In this document: piece after piece, positions 54,773 through 64,000 of the stretch
Layout of the letters: each line of letters begins with the position of its first letter
Position numbering within the stretch: position 1 is the stretch's first letter
From: Chiridota heheva
Taxonomy: Eukaryota > Echinodermata > Holothuroidea > Apodida > Chiridotidae
Direction: 5' to 3'
Assembly (NCBI GenBank): GCA_020152595.1
Contig: JAIGNY010001834.1
Location: 445,001 to 509,000, forward strand
Length of the DNA: 64,000 nucleotides
Position numbers and translations under genes: made by a program
The notes under the pieces: model-generated
The model's database searches: none
Told to the model about the DNA's origin: nothing
Seen by the model: only the letters and a program-made list of their open reading frames with translations

Positions 54773-57090
54773 ACTAAAGTACAATCAACTCTATGGATCA
54801 TGATCCACAGATGTAAATACAGCCCATCTTGAAGCAATTCTTGTTGTTGGGTTTCAAGCTATTTGTGTATCAATATTACTCGTCTTTCATTTCAGGGAAA
54901 AATTGTGCTTATGTAGCTAGCTATAAGAGGATGTAAATGACATGACTGCCAAGAAACGATAACAATAGTTGACATTTGAAAAAGCTCTACTTTATGTCTT
55001 TCAAATTCAATTTTAGCTTGTGATTCGTGATCAGTCTGCTGTTTTTGTTTATTGATATTACTCTGTATGTACAGTCTCTCTCATTTCAGGATTTTTTGTT
55101 GTTTATGTTGAGAAAAAAGAACATCAATTAATGTGACTATAGGGATGGAAGTTATACAATATTTGTATCAGTGATGCAGTGTGCCTCTTATAGGGAACAA
55201 TTATGTTAGGAAAAGATATGCAAGACATTGTGTGGAGGACAAATGATGATACTGTGGTTGTAAAAACTTTCTTTGTGTAACCAAGAGATTGTATGTGCAG
55301 TACATACGGCCTACAGGTAGGTTTTTAATTTGAAGGAGCGTGCAGTTGAAAAGTGAGCACGTGTTAGTATTTCAACATCATACTTGGCACAAAATAAATC
55401 CAGGTCAAACATTACTTTTAAGGATGCACAACATTTAAAATCGTGTCCAATTGATGAATAAATATATATTTAATAAGAATAATTTATTAGTACTAAGATT
55501 ATACACGGTATAAAACAAGAAGCAACATGGCTATAAATGGGTTTTATATATGACTGTGTCATTTATAGCGTGCCAAAGAAGAAAAAAATTACATTGAGAT
55601 ATTAAAAGATCATAGTTCTAATGGCTTGCAAGATGTTGATCAATAATTAAAAAAAAAAAAAAACAGCCTTAATTTGAACACCCAGATTAAACACATAAAG
55701 TTTTGCGCAACTACTATGACAACTGCAATGTATAAGAAAATCATTTTTGTCCAAACTTCTGGCAACTGAAACATTGCGTTTGATATTCATGTAATTGATC
55801 TCTTCAAAACACTCTTCAATATTATTTAGAAGTAACACGAGTTGACGAGGGTGAAAGACAATTTTATTGATTGATGTGAAACCCAATATTTTATTCACAG
55901 AAGGCGGGACTTGGTAAATTCAGCTGTAGCTCTCTAGCTATAAAAAATCTGGGTTAGCGCCAAACTTGTCTTCGAGCAGTGATGCGGTGAATTATGCTGC
56001 ATCGCATAAAAATAGTGTACTTTAAAGTGGATTTGTTCAATAATTTTGCCGTTTTATTTTCCCCCGAAACAGCTTTCTAACCTGGTTAGAGCTCTTATGT
56101 AGTAATGAATATTCCAGTGTTTGCAATTTACATAAAAAACAAGGAATGATCATTTGTTTGCTTGTACATTATATACAAAAAGTTAACCACACAGGTTGAG
56201 TAAAACGAAATAGCATACCACGCGCACTACGTTAACCTTTCACACTTAGGGGTGTCGGACAACATAGCGTAAAATTATATTGTATTTCAAGCAAGCGTTT
56301 TCCTCATTAATTATGTCAACGTGTGGTGATTCTACAATGCGTAATCTGGTTGTAAAAACAAGAACATTACGCAGTAAACATAATCTGTCAATAAATGTGC
56401 AGAAAGTTCGATAAAACAACTAATTTATGGTGAATTGGTTGTTACTTTTTAAGGGAATGTTAAAAGACATATTATTCTGTAATTCACATCGCAAAAGGTA
56501 GAATTTATTTTCATTACACAAATTGATACTGCGATATTGGGATGTATATAGCCTCAAATAGGGCTTACGAAGTGTATGAATATTCCTGAATCATTTACAT
56601 TTTATCCCAGGATTGAATCATTGCGAGACTCCCTGGGGAATTTCTATTACAACATTAACAGCTGTTTTTTGGCAATTAGCATCAAATTACTGTACACTTT
56701 GCCAACTTTGATACGAGGAATAGTTTTCATTCAGAAAGTTTTGATAAAATTGCGTGGTTATAAGTGGACGATATAAAATACAATTTATTTGAAACATGGG
56801 CCATCAATACTCAGGAAGGTGAGATAGGTCAAATTTGCTTTACGTAGTCAATGGAACCTAGTTTTTAAAAGAATTGAGTGCTCTCGTTTATGAACATTGA
56901 CATATAGACCTAGATTCAAATAAGTACAAGGTTGTAGTATAATTCATGAAACTTGTGTTTTTTCAGGGCCTACTATCAGAAATTGGAAAATAGGATTCCC
57001 CCATCAGAAAGAAAAGACAAAACACAAAGAAGTCAATTTATTTGTCTGGATACTCTTAAAAAGAAACAAATCCGTGAATGATAATATAAT
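54773..57090. other. no gene recognised
   Basis: AT-rich with a poly-A run near 55650-55664. No supported exon. Confidence 0.4.
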
Positions 57091-57096
57091 TTTATT
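57091..57096 (-). terminator. candidate poly(A) signal for minus-strand exon
   Basis: AATAAA on the minus strand, 132 bp downstream of the TGA at 57228-57230. Single 6-mer in AT-rich DNA, so only supportive. Confidence 0.35.
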
Positions 57097-57227
57097 TTCA
57101 TGTTCTCATTACAAATGTGGGAAATAACACATGTGCATGATACAAAAACAAAACAATGCAAGAGTGACAATGTACGTAAAACCCGACGTGATCGGCAGGC
57201 TTTTAATCTTTTCTTTTACTCATAGCA

Positions 57228-57434
57228 TCAAATGTTTGTGAAGCCGCGTGGCGCCGGTTGGCCTGTGTAGGCAGTCAAGTGTGTTACGAAATTGTTGTCC
57301 AAGTGTATATAACTGAGGTCGGCGGCCGTGCAGAATATAAAGTGGTTGTTATGAGCTCTATTGTTTGGTGTTATATCGACGTGGCCGCGGCCAGCTGCCT
57401 GGCTACCGGCTGGCCTTACTTTTGACACGGAGGC
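57228..57434 (-). CDS. possible terminal exon of unidentified gene
   Basis: Family not recognised. On the minus strand an acceptor-like CGCCTTTAG precedes an open frame of 68 codons (57434 down to 57231) that ends in TGA (57228-57230). There is no ATG, so it would be an internal-to-terminal exon. The product has ITPNNRAHNNHFIFCTAADL and THLTAYTGQPAPRG. The segment 57180-57470 is distinctly richer in CpG and GC than the surrounding AT-rich DNA, and a minus-strand AATAAA follows. No upstream exon was identified in the next few kb on the minus strand. A transposon fragment is the alternative. Confidence 0.3.
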   Translation of the reverse strand, partial: ASVSKVRPAGSQAAGRGHVDITPNNRAHNNHFIFCTAADLSYIHLDNNFVTHLTAYTGQPAPRGFTNI

Positions 57435-57479
57435 CTAAAGGCGTATGTAACACAAATCCTCTTGTCTGAAAACTCACGT

Positions 57480-57965
57480 GGGTCAAGCACATTTCCAACA
57501 TACTAGCCAGAGCAAGCAGAAAAGTTGCTAACAAACTTGATGTCAAAAAAAGAGCTACAGTCTATACGGCCCAGGTCCGCAGTATCTTGGAGTGCACCTC
57601 ACTATGCTGGATGAGTGCCTCTACAACCTCTCTTAGACTACTTGACTTTACTTAGAGTAAAGCACGACGCATCTTTGGGGTGACCGAACAAGAGGCAAGA
57701 CTGGATCTAAACGTCCCAACTTTTTTATCATAGACGTCAAGTTGCTGCCACAACTGTTCTTTACAAGATGCAAACAAGCTTGTGCCCTCCAGACCTGAAA
57801 GGTGATGCTTCCCAGCCATTCCAAATTAGAAAAAGAACCCGCTCCAGTCTGTATATGCCAACTCATGCACTCGTCTCAAGGTGTCTCATGAACCTATTTC
57901 ACGGGCAGGACTTTCATTCACACTGCAGTCCAACCATGAACAGTCTCCCAGACAGTGTTGTTGGA
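57480..57965 (+). mobile_element. LINE reverse transcriptase C-terminal fragment
   Basis: A broken reading contains KATVYTAQVRSILE-like and LDYLTLLRVKHDASL-like segments (57550-57680), a RRQVAATTVLYKM block (about 57725), SRC and NSLPDSVVGE (about 57937-57966). This matches the thumb/C-terminal region of Jockey/RTE-type LINE proteins. It runs directly into the next minisatellite. Confidence 0.6.
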
Positions 57966-57967
57966 GA

Positions 57968-58326
57968 GGTTCAAGACAAAGGGGCCCAGTTATTCAAGAC
58001 AAAGGGGCCGAGTTATTTAAGACAAAGGGGCCCAGTTATTTAAGTTAAAGGGGCCCAGTTTTTCAAGACAAAGGGGCCCAGTTATTCAAGACAAAGGGGC
58101 CCAGTTATTCAAGACAAAGGGGCCCAATTATTCAAGACAAAGGGGCCCAGTTATTCAAGACAAAGGGGCCCACTTATTTAAGACAAAGGGGCCCAGTTAT
58201 TCAAGACAAAGGGGCCCAGTTATTCAAGACAAAGGGGCCCAGTTATTCAAGACAAAGGGGCCCAGTTATTCAAGACAAAGGGGCCCAGTTATTCAAGACA
58301 AAGGGGCCCAGTTATTCAAGACCCGG
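57968..58326. repeat. 22-23-bp minisatellite
   Basis: About 16 copies of CAAGACAAAGGGGCCCAGTT with ATT spacing. Copies are contiguous without unique spacers. Confidence 0.97.
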
Positions 58327-58804
58327 GTGCATCATCTTCTCTCAGCACCATAGCAGAAGACTATTTCCATTCCATCCCTAGGCTGCTGTGAAGCATTGAT
58401 TGGCCCATGAGGACATCTTGTATAGTGTGTTGTACCTACACTTGTGTTTGACCTGGTCTTAACCTCATGTCCTATTGTTCACCTAGCAATTTATTTAAAA
58501 AAAGTATCTGTGCCCAACCCAATCAAATTCCTACAGGTATAGACATTAAAATCATTTTCAGTGACTAAAATAAAGAAATGTGAATTTTGTACTGTCTGTA
58601 TCACACTGTATGTACATCACATATTTAGCATGTACTGTCAATTATATACTTTGTTGACATTGATGATCAGCCATTACTCAAAAGTAAAAGTGCTAACAGT
58701 ATTTGTTTTAATTCAGCATTAAACATTTTCGGCTCCGATAGCTCTTTCAACTTTTAAAGATAGAAATTGCTACAGTACATGTCAATAGATCGGTAAGATC
58801 TACA
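58327..58804. other. no gene recognised
   Basis: Unique AT-rich spacer between two minisatellites. Confidence 0.5.
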
Positions 58805-60450
58805 GGTACAGTACATGCACATAAACAGTAAATGCACATGAACAGTACATGCACATGAACAGTACATGCACATGAACAGTACATGCACATGAACAGTACA
58901 TACACATGAACAGTATGCATGCACATGAACAGTATGCATGCACATAAACAGTATGCATGCACATGAACAGTATGCATGCACATGAACGGTACGCATGCAC
59001 ATGAATGGTATGCATGCACATGAACGGTACGCATGCACATGAACGGTACGCATGCACATGAACGATGCATGCACATGAACGGTACGCATGCACATGAACG
59101 GTACATGCACATGAACGGTACATGCACATGAACGGTACATGCACATGAACGGTACATGCACATGAACGGTACATGCACATGAACGGTACATGCACATGAA
59201 CGGTACATGCACATGAACGGTACATGCACATGAACGGTACATGCACATGAACGGTACATGCACATGAACGGTACATGCATGAAGGGTACATGCACATGAA
59301 GGGTACATGCACATGAAGGGTACATGCACATGAAGGGTACATGCACATGAAGGGTACATGCACATGAACGGTACATGCACATGAGCGGTACATGCACATG
59401 AGCGGTACATGCACATGAGCGGTACATGCACATGAACGGTACATGCACATGAACGGTACATGCACATGAACGGTACATGCACATGAACGGTACATGCACA
59501 TGAACGGTACATGCACATGAACGGTACATGCACATGAACGGTACATGCACATGAACGGTACATGCACATGAACAGTACATGCACATGAACAGTACATGCA
59601 CATGAACGGCATGCACATGAACAGTAGCATGCACATGAACGGCACATGAACGTACATGCACATGCACATGAACGGTACGCATGCACATGAACGGTACATG
59701 CACATGAACGGTACATGCACATGAACGGTACATGCACATGAACGGTACATGCACATGAGCGGTACATGCACATGAGCGGTACATGCACATGGACATGAAT
59801 GCACATGGACGGGTACATGCACATGAACGGTATGCACATGAACGGGTACATGCACATGAACGGGTACATGTATGAATGCACATGAACGGTACATGCACAT
59901 GAACGGTACATGCACATGAACGGTACATGCACATGAACGGTACATGCACATGAACGGTACATGCACATGAACAGTACATGCACATGAACAGTATGCATGC
60001 ACATGAACAGTATGCATGCACATGAACAGTATGCATGCACATAAACAGTATGCATGCACATGAACAGTATGCATGCACATGAACGGTACACATGCACATG
60101 AATGGTATGCATGCACATGAACAGTACGCATGCACATGAACGGTACGCATGCACATGAACGATACATGCACAAGAACGGTACATGCACATGAACGGTACA
60201 TGCACATGAACGGTACATGCACATGAACGGTACATGCACATGAACGGTACATGCACATGAACGGTACATGCACATGAACGGTACATGCACATGAACGGTA
60301 CATGCACATGAACGGTACATGCACATGAACAGTATGTATGCACATGAACAGTATATATGTACATGAACAGTATATATGCACAAGAACAAACAGTACATGC
60401 AAATGAACAGTACATGCATATGAACAGTACCTGTACATGAACAGTATATT
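58805..60450. repeat. 17-bp minisatellite, about 1.6 kb
   Basis: About 90 copies of ACATGCACATGAACGGT and variants. Stretches with inserted GCATGC give 19-20-bp units (58910-59095 and 59985-60140). The 17-bp unit cycles through all frames, which yields minus-strand frames of more than 500 codons with a 17-residue period. These are not proteins. Confidence 0.98.
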
Positions 60451-60922
60451 CGTTAAATGTACATGTACTATACAGTATGTTTAATCTTTTACTTTTACCA
60501 CATTCTTTACAGTTTCCGGTGCCGTTAAACAGTATGATATGATTAGGGATTTTATTGAGATTTATGCACTCTATACTGTAACAGGCCTGATTTGTACAGA
60601 TGTTTATTTGCACGTACAGAATGGTGGTGTTTTCCACTCTACAGAGTGTTGAAATTTAAGTTTCTGTACTATACATGTATTACTGTACCTTAATTACAGT
60701 ACTTACATTTACTTTGTTTTGTTTTTTCAGTTTTCCAGTCAATATCCTAATTGTTGCATCCATGTGACGCTACTCACGCTGTCACCTGACCGCATCAAAA
60801 CCACCACAGAATGCCTTGGTTTGTCAGGATACTGAGATAACCCTTGTCACATGATTTTTCCATTCCGTGCATGTAAGTGATCATCCATCGTCACCTTCCA
60901 TCCAATCCCTGTCGCTGCCGCC

Positions 60923-61322
60923 ATGATCCACCAACGAATCTACACCATTACCCTGCACACGAACAATGCCTTCAAAGTGATGAATGAATTGCGATGTTCT
61001 CAGGAACTTTGCGACATCCGACTCTGCATCGAGTCACAAAAGTTTTGCGCCCACAAAGTCATCCTTGCCAGTTGCTCTCCGTACCTTCGTGCAATGTTTA
61101 CAAACGGCATGCGTGAAACAGCGAAAGATTTTGTAGAAATACAAGGGATCGATCCTGTTGCCATGGAGATCATCTTGAATTTTATGTACACCGGAACCAT
61201 CCAGATCACGGGGGAGAATGTCCAGATTGTTCTTGCGGGTGCGAGCATGCTCAATATGGTCAGTCTTCGTAATGTTTGTTGCACCTTCCTCCAGTCACAA
61301 CTTGATGCAAGTAATTGCCTTG
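60923..61322 (+). CDS. first coding exon of a BTB-Kelch (KLHL) gene, 3' partial
   Basis: KLHL proteins are substrate adaptors of Cullin-3 ubiquitin ligases. This exon encodes the BTB domain, which binds Cullin-3 and dimerises. Visible: AFKVMNELR at the start of the fold, LCDIRL, CAHKVILASCSPYLRAMFTN, MYTGTIQIT, ENVQIVLAGAS and FLQSQLDASNCLG. The exon ends after the first base of the glycine codon at a GTAAGT donor, the intron position common after NCLG in this family. ATG 60923 sits in a strong context (GCCGCCATGA) and there is no earlier in-frame ATG. A 5' leader exon may start after an acceptor near 60730. BACK and Kelch repeats are not in the window. The KLHL2/3 and KLHL20 groups look nearest, from memory only. 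Confidence 0.85.
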
Positions 61323-61561
61323 GTAAGTGCTGCTGTGATCAAATTAGCCTCTCAAGCTCTTAGATATAACCTCCCAAAAACATGCATATAATTTGATATT
61401 CAACGTATTAATGGCCCCTGCTCTAATAATCACCCACCCAACATATTTTGGCTGATAACATAGTTTATTTGCTTTATTTGAAGATTTAAAATACTCAAAT
61501 TTTGCTGCATTCTTTGTTTATTTTGCTAATGCTCACAATTTCTTATGGTGAATATTTTGGG

Positions 61562-61736
61562 CAGTGGCGTAGCCAGGATCTCCATATTGCTGGGGCAAGT
61601 AACAGAAATAAACCAACAGGATACAAAATATGGCCCCTGCTGACAAACGACACTAATTTTGAACCGATAAAAATGTAATATTGAGGAATATTGGCGGGCG
61701 ATTGCCCCGTCTGCCCACCCTTTGGCTACGCCACTG
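61562..61736. repeat. CAGTGGCGTA-type inverted-repeat element
   Basis: Begins CAGTGGCGTAGCCAGG and ends TTGGCTACGCCACTG. The interior of about 145 bp is non-coding. It lies in the first KLHL intron and has the same style of ends as 21898-22031. Confidence 0.65.
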
Positions 61737-62095
61737 ATTGTGGGGCTATTATAGAACTATTTCACACAATGTAGTTTGAATAGCACACTGTAAATTGATC
61801 GGGAGCATGGGTGCTCATTAGGAAGAAACTTCGTGCCTAGAAAGTGGTGCATTTCTATTTTGGTAAAAGTTTTTTGGGCACTTAGTCCGTTGAATGTGGT
61901 GTTGTCTTTTTTTGTTGATAGAAATCGTCTGAAATTTTGGTTACATCACTAAATTCTTGATTTCAGTATTCTTGTATTTTAATATTTGATTATCTTTCTT
62001 TTTTCCTGTTAAATTTTCATTGTAAAGTGCTTGTGAACAGACCTAGTCTGAATTGAGCACTTAAAATATTTGTTATATTAATCAAATTGGTTTAT

Positions 62096-62300
62096 CACTA
62101 GCCCGTCGGGTTTTCTCACCTCACATTTCACTAGCCCGACTGAACATTCCACAAGCTCTTAATTCTCTTCATGTCCAACTTTAACATATATGGAATAATT
62201 GAGATTATAGGACTAGCCCAACGGGCTTGCATGATGAAATTCTGCTAGCCCGTAAGTAAAATTAAGTAACCCCGGGCTAGCGGGCTTATGCTAAATTTGA
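62096..62300. repeat. CTAGCCCG-rich degenerate palindromic repeat
   Basis: Several CTAGCCCGtcGGG and complement GGGCTAGCGGGCT words, able to pair with each other. Probably a decayed non-autonomous element. Confidence 0.5.
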
Positions 62301-62350
62301 GCCCTACTTTACTCACACTCTACAGTACAATTTCCACAAATATGAATTAA

Positions 62351-63120
62351 AGGAGACATAAAGTCTGACATAATCCTTATTTCATATGATATCATTAAAA
62401 ATAACAAATCATCTCACCAAGTTTCATAACTCTCGAAGCAATCTAACCCCTTTTTTTGCAATTATTGAAAACTTTAATGCTACTACTAAATAGTACCGTG
62501 GGTGCTGCCATTTTGATTTCAAACATGCAGATTATGATGTCATCAGCGCATCAGGATGTTGGAATGCTTTGTATTTCTTTGTAATCTATTTTAAGTTTTC
62601 TAGCTCATGAAAAATTGTTTTCCTTTTGTAAGGGTCCAGAACATTTTTGTGTACACATGAAAATGTCAAAAGTTGCTATTAAAACTTTGTGTCACATAAT
62701 TTTGGAATAAAAACATAACATAAAGTTATAAAGAAATACATTACATTCCTTAGTCTCTTTTGGGGAAATAATGTCATCATTCACAAGATTTCAATACAGA
62801 ATTGAGCAATATGGCAGCCTCCATGTTTTGACTCTAAAGATAGATAGCATAGCAAGGTTTAACGTCCCGAAAGCATCCAGTGTTGGACATTATATCAAGA
62901 CAGCCACGGCCTTTGATAACCAGTTGCGAACTCACTGGTTGCAGACCCACTGTGATTCGAACCCAAGACGTGTGGGCGAGATGACAAAGCACTAACCACG
63001 GAGGTCGATAGATAACTTTGAGATAAGGATAAGATTTTGTCTTGCTGTTTGTGGTAGTTGTTTTAGATTTTTTATTGTCTGTCATATGAAATGAGGATTA
63101 TATTAGATTTTATGTCTCCT
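62351..63120. mobile_element. MITE with TTAA target duplication
   Basis: TTAA lies at 62347-62350 and 63121-63124. The ends read AGGAGACATAAAGTCTGA and, inverted, AGGAGACATAAAATCTAA, and similarity continues through ATAATCCT.ATTTCATATGA for about 42 bp. No transposase is present. A SINE is nested near its right half. Confidence 0.8.
62835..63010 (-). mobile_element. tRNA-derived SINE nested in MITE
   Basis: Read on the minus strand: GTGGTTAGTGCTTTGTCATC as the A-box side and GGGTTCGAATC (complement of 62953-62963) as B box, followed by a body with GGGACGTTAAAC. Confidence 0.6.
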
Positions 63121-63377
63121 TTAAGAAAACTACACATTTAAGGAATAGTCCATGTGTTTGGAGCTGTAGTACTGTACTGTGCATAGCAGGTTAGAATTCC
63201 CAATGGTTTTACATGTAATATTTGTATTATCTTTGTTTTATGGATTATTTCCCATGTCTCAGTGGCTTAACATAGGAATTGGGGACACAGTAGAGCTTTG
63301 GAAAATTTGGCATCATGAAAAAAGTAAACATTACCTATTAACTTTTGACCAGGTCTAATCAAACAATGTTTTTAATC

Positions 63378-63500
63378 AAGGAGACAATGAATCAAGGAGA
63401 CAATGAATCAAGAAGACAATGAATCAAGGAGACAATGAATCAAGGAGACAATGAATCAAGGAGACAATAAATCAAGGAGACAATAAAACAAGGAGACAAT
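63378..63500. repeat. 16-bp minisatellite
   Basis: Seven to eight copies of AATCAAGGAGACAATG. Confidence 0.95.
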
Positions 63501-64000
63501 TCAGCATTCTAATTCTGCATATCTTTTCACACTTGTCTCTGCTGTGCTGTATTTGTTTTACTAATTTACTTCAATCTCTAATAGAATTTGCTTCATAGCA
63601 GTACATGTATTTCACTGCACACATCAACAATTTGTCAAATCATTAGAAATGGCTTTGCTTAAAACCAGAACACTTCGACCGGCCCTCCTAAAGAGCAGGG
63701 CCAGTTGGAGTAAAAAGTTATCTTTTTCTTTAATTCTCAAACCACAAAACTGTGATCTACACTCCATACAAGCTGTTCAATGAACCATGTGCTTGATTTC
63801 CATCCAACACAAAAGAGTTTTTATTAAGGGCAGCAGCATCTCCCAAGGAGTATAAAATGTCATTTGAAACAAAGTTATTCTTGTAGATGATGCGTAAATT
63901 TCTAGTCTGAAATTTGCACAACATGTTTTTAAGCAGTGTCCATACTAATGTGAACTTCTTACATTCAAATTTCATATCTTTACCTCTGCCAATGAAGTTG
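63501..64000. other. no gene recognised
   Basis: A 72-codon minus-strand frame at 63757-63975 has no motif I recognise. The next KLHL exon was not found here. Confidence 0.4.

Noticed and set aside
57968..58326. CRISPR-like regular repeats
   Set aside because: Units are contiguous with no unique spacers, in eukaryotic DNA without cas genes.
58747..60637. Minus-strand open frames of more than 500 codons, rich in C, H, M and V
   Set aside because: They are the 17-bp minisatellite read through; the protein period of 17 residues equals three repeat units and all three frames are open.
63757..63975. 72-codon minus-strand frame near the window end
   Set aside because: No known motif; too little context to call a gene or a transposon fragment.

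Overview
The window looks like nuclear DNA from a marine invertebrate, probably a deuterostome and possibly an echinoderm. It is AT-rich and dense in repeats, with small exons in long introns, tRNA-derived SINEs, several LINE clades, a Polinton, a piggyBac-like element, a possible DIRS-like gag and many minisatellites. The species call is inference; no sequence comparison was possible. There is no bacterial gene organisation, no rRNA and no convincing free tRNA gene.

Layout. 1-354 holds nothing recognised. 355-4325 is a shrunken Polinton (about 4 kb) with inverted terminal repeats, a candidate 6-bp target duplication and a decayed type-B DNA polymerase. 4440-9665 is a satellite-like array with a unit near 165 bp, split by a minus-strand RTE-like LINE that is itself split by a plus-strand CR1/L2-like LINE. 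10254-26022 is the main gene: 15 plus-strand exons of a GABA-B-type (class C) receptor. The first ligand-binding lobe is not in the window. The end of the second lobe, a linker, seven transmembrane segments and a short coiled-coil tail are present. A two-exon C-type lectin-like domain sits inside the ligand-binding domain, bounded by phase-1 introns. Its introns carry SINEs, minisatellites, a LINE fragment, inverted-repeat elements and extra or decayed exon copies.

26023-36300 is non-coding, with a perfect 62-bp palindrome, large AT microsatellites and a minisatellite. 36350-37790 contains a decayed cysteine-rich, retroelement-gag-like ORF. 39462-40112 is a 39-bp minisatellite. 41055-41335 is a SINE. 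43540-47455 is a decayed I/Nimb-type LINE with endonuclease, reverse transcriptase and RNase H remnants. 48101-50677 is a piggyBac-like element with TTAA target sites. 53625-54772, 57968-58326 and 58805-60450 are large minisatellites. 57228-57434 (minus) may be the last exon of an unidentified gene. 60923-61322 is the first coding exon of a BTB-Kelch (KLHL) gene that continues past the window. 62351-63120 is a TTAA-flanked MITE with a nested SINE.

Only two loci look like host protein genes with recognisable families: the GABA-B-like receptor with the lectin insertion, and the KLHL exon. The receptor is the most interesting item. Two of its membrane exons are each one base short of the length needed to keep frame, so it is either a recent pseudogene or affected by assembly errors.
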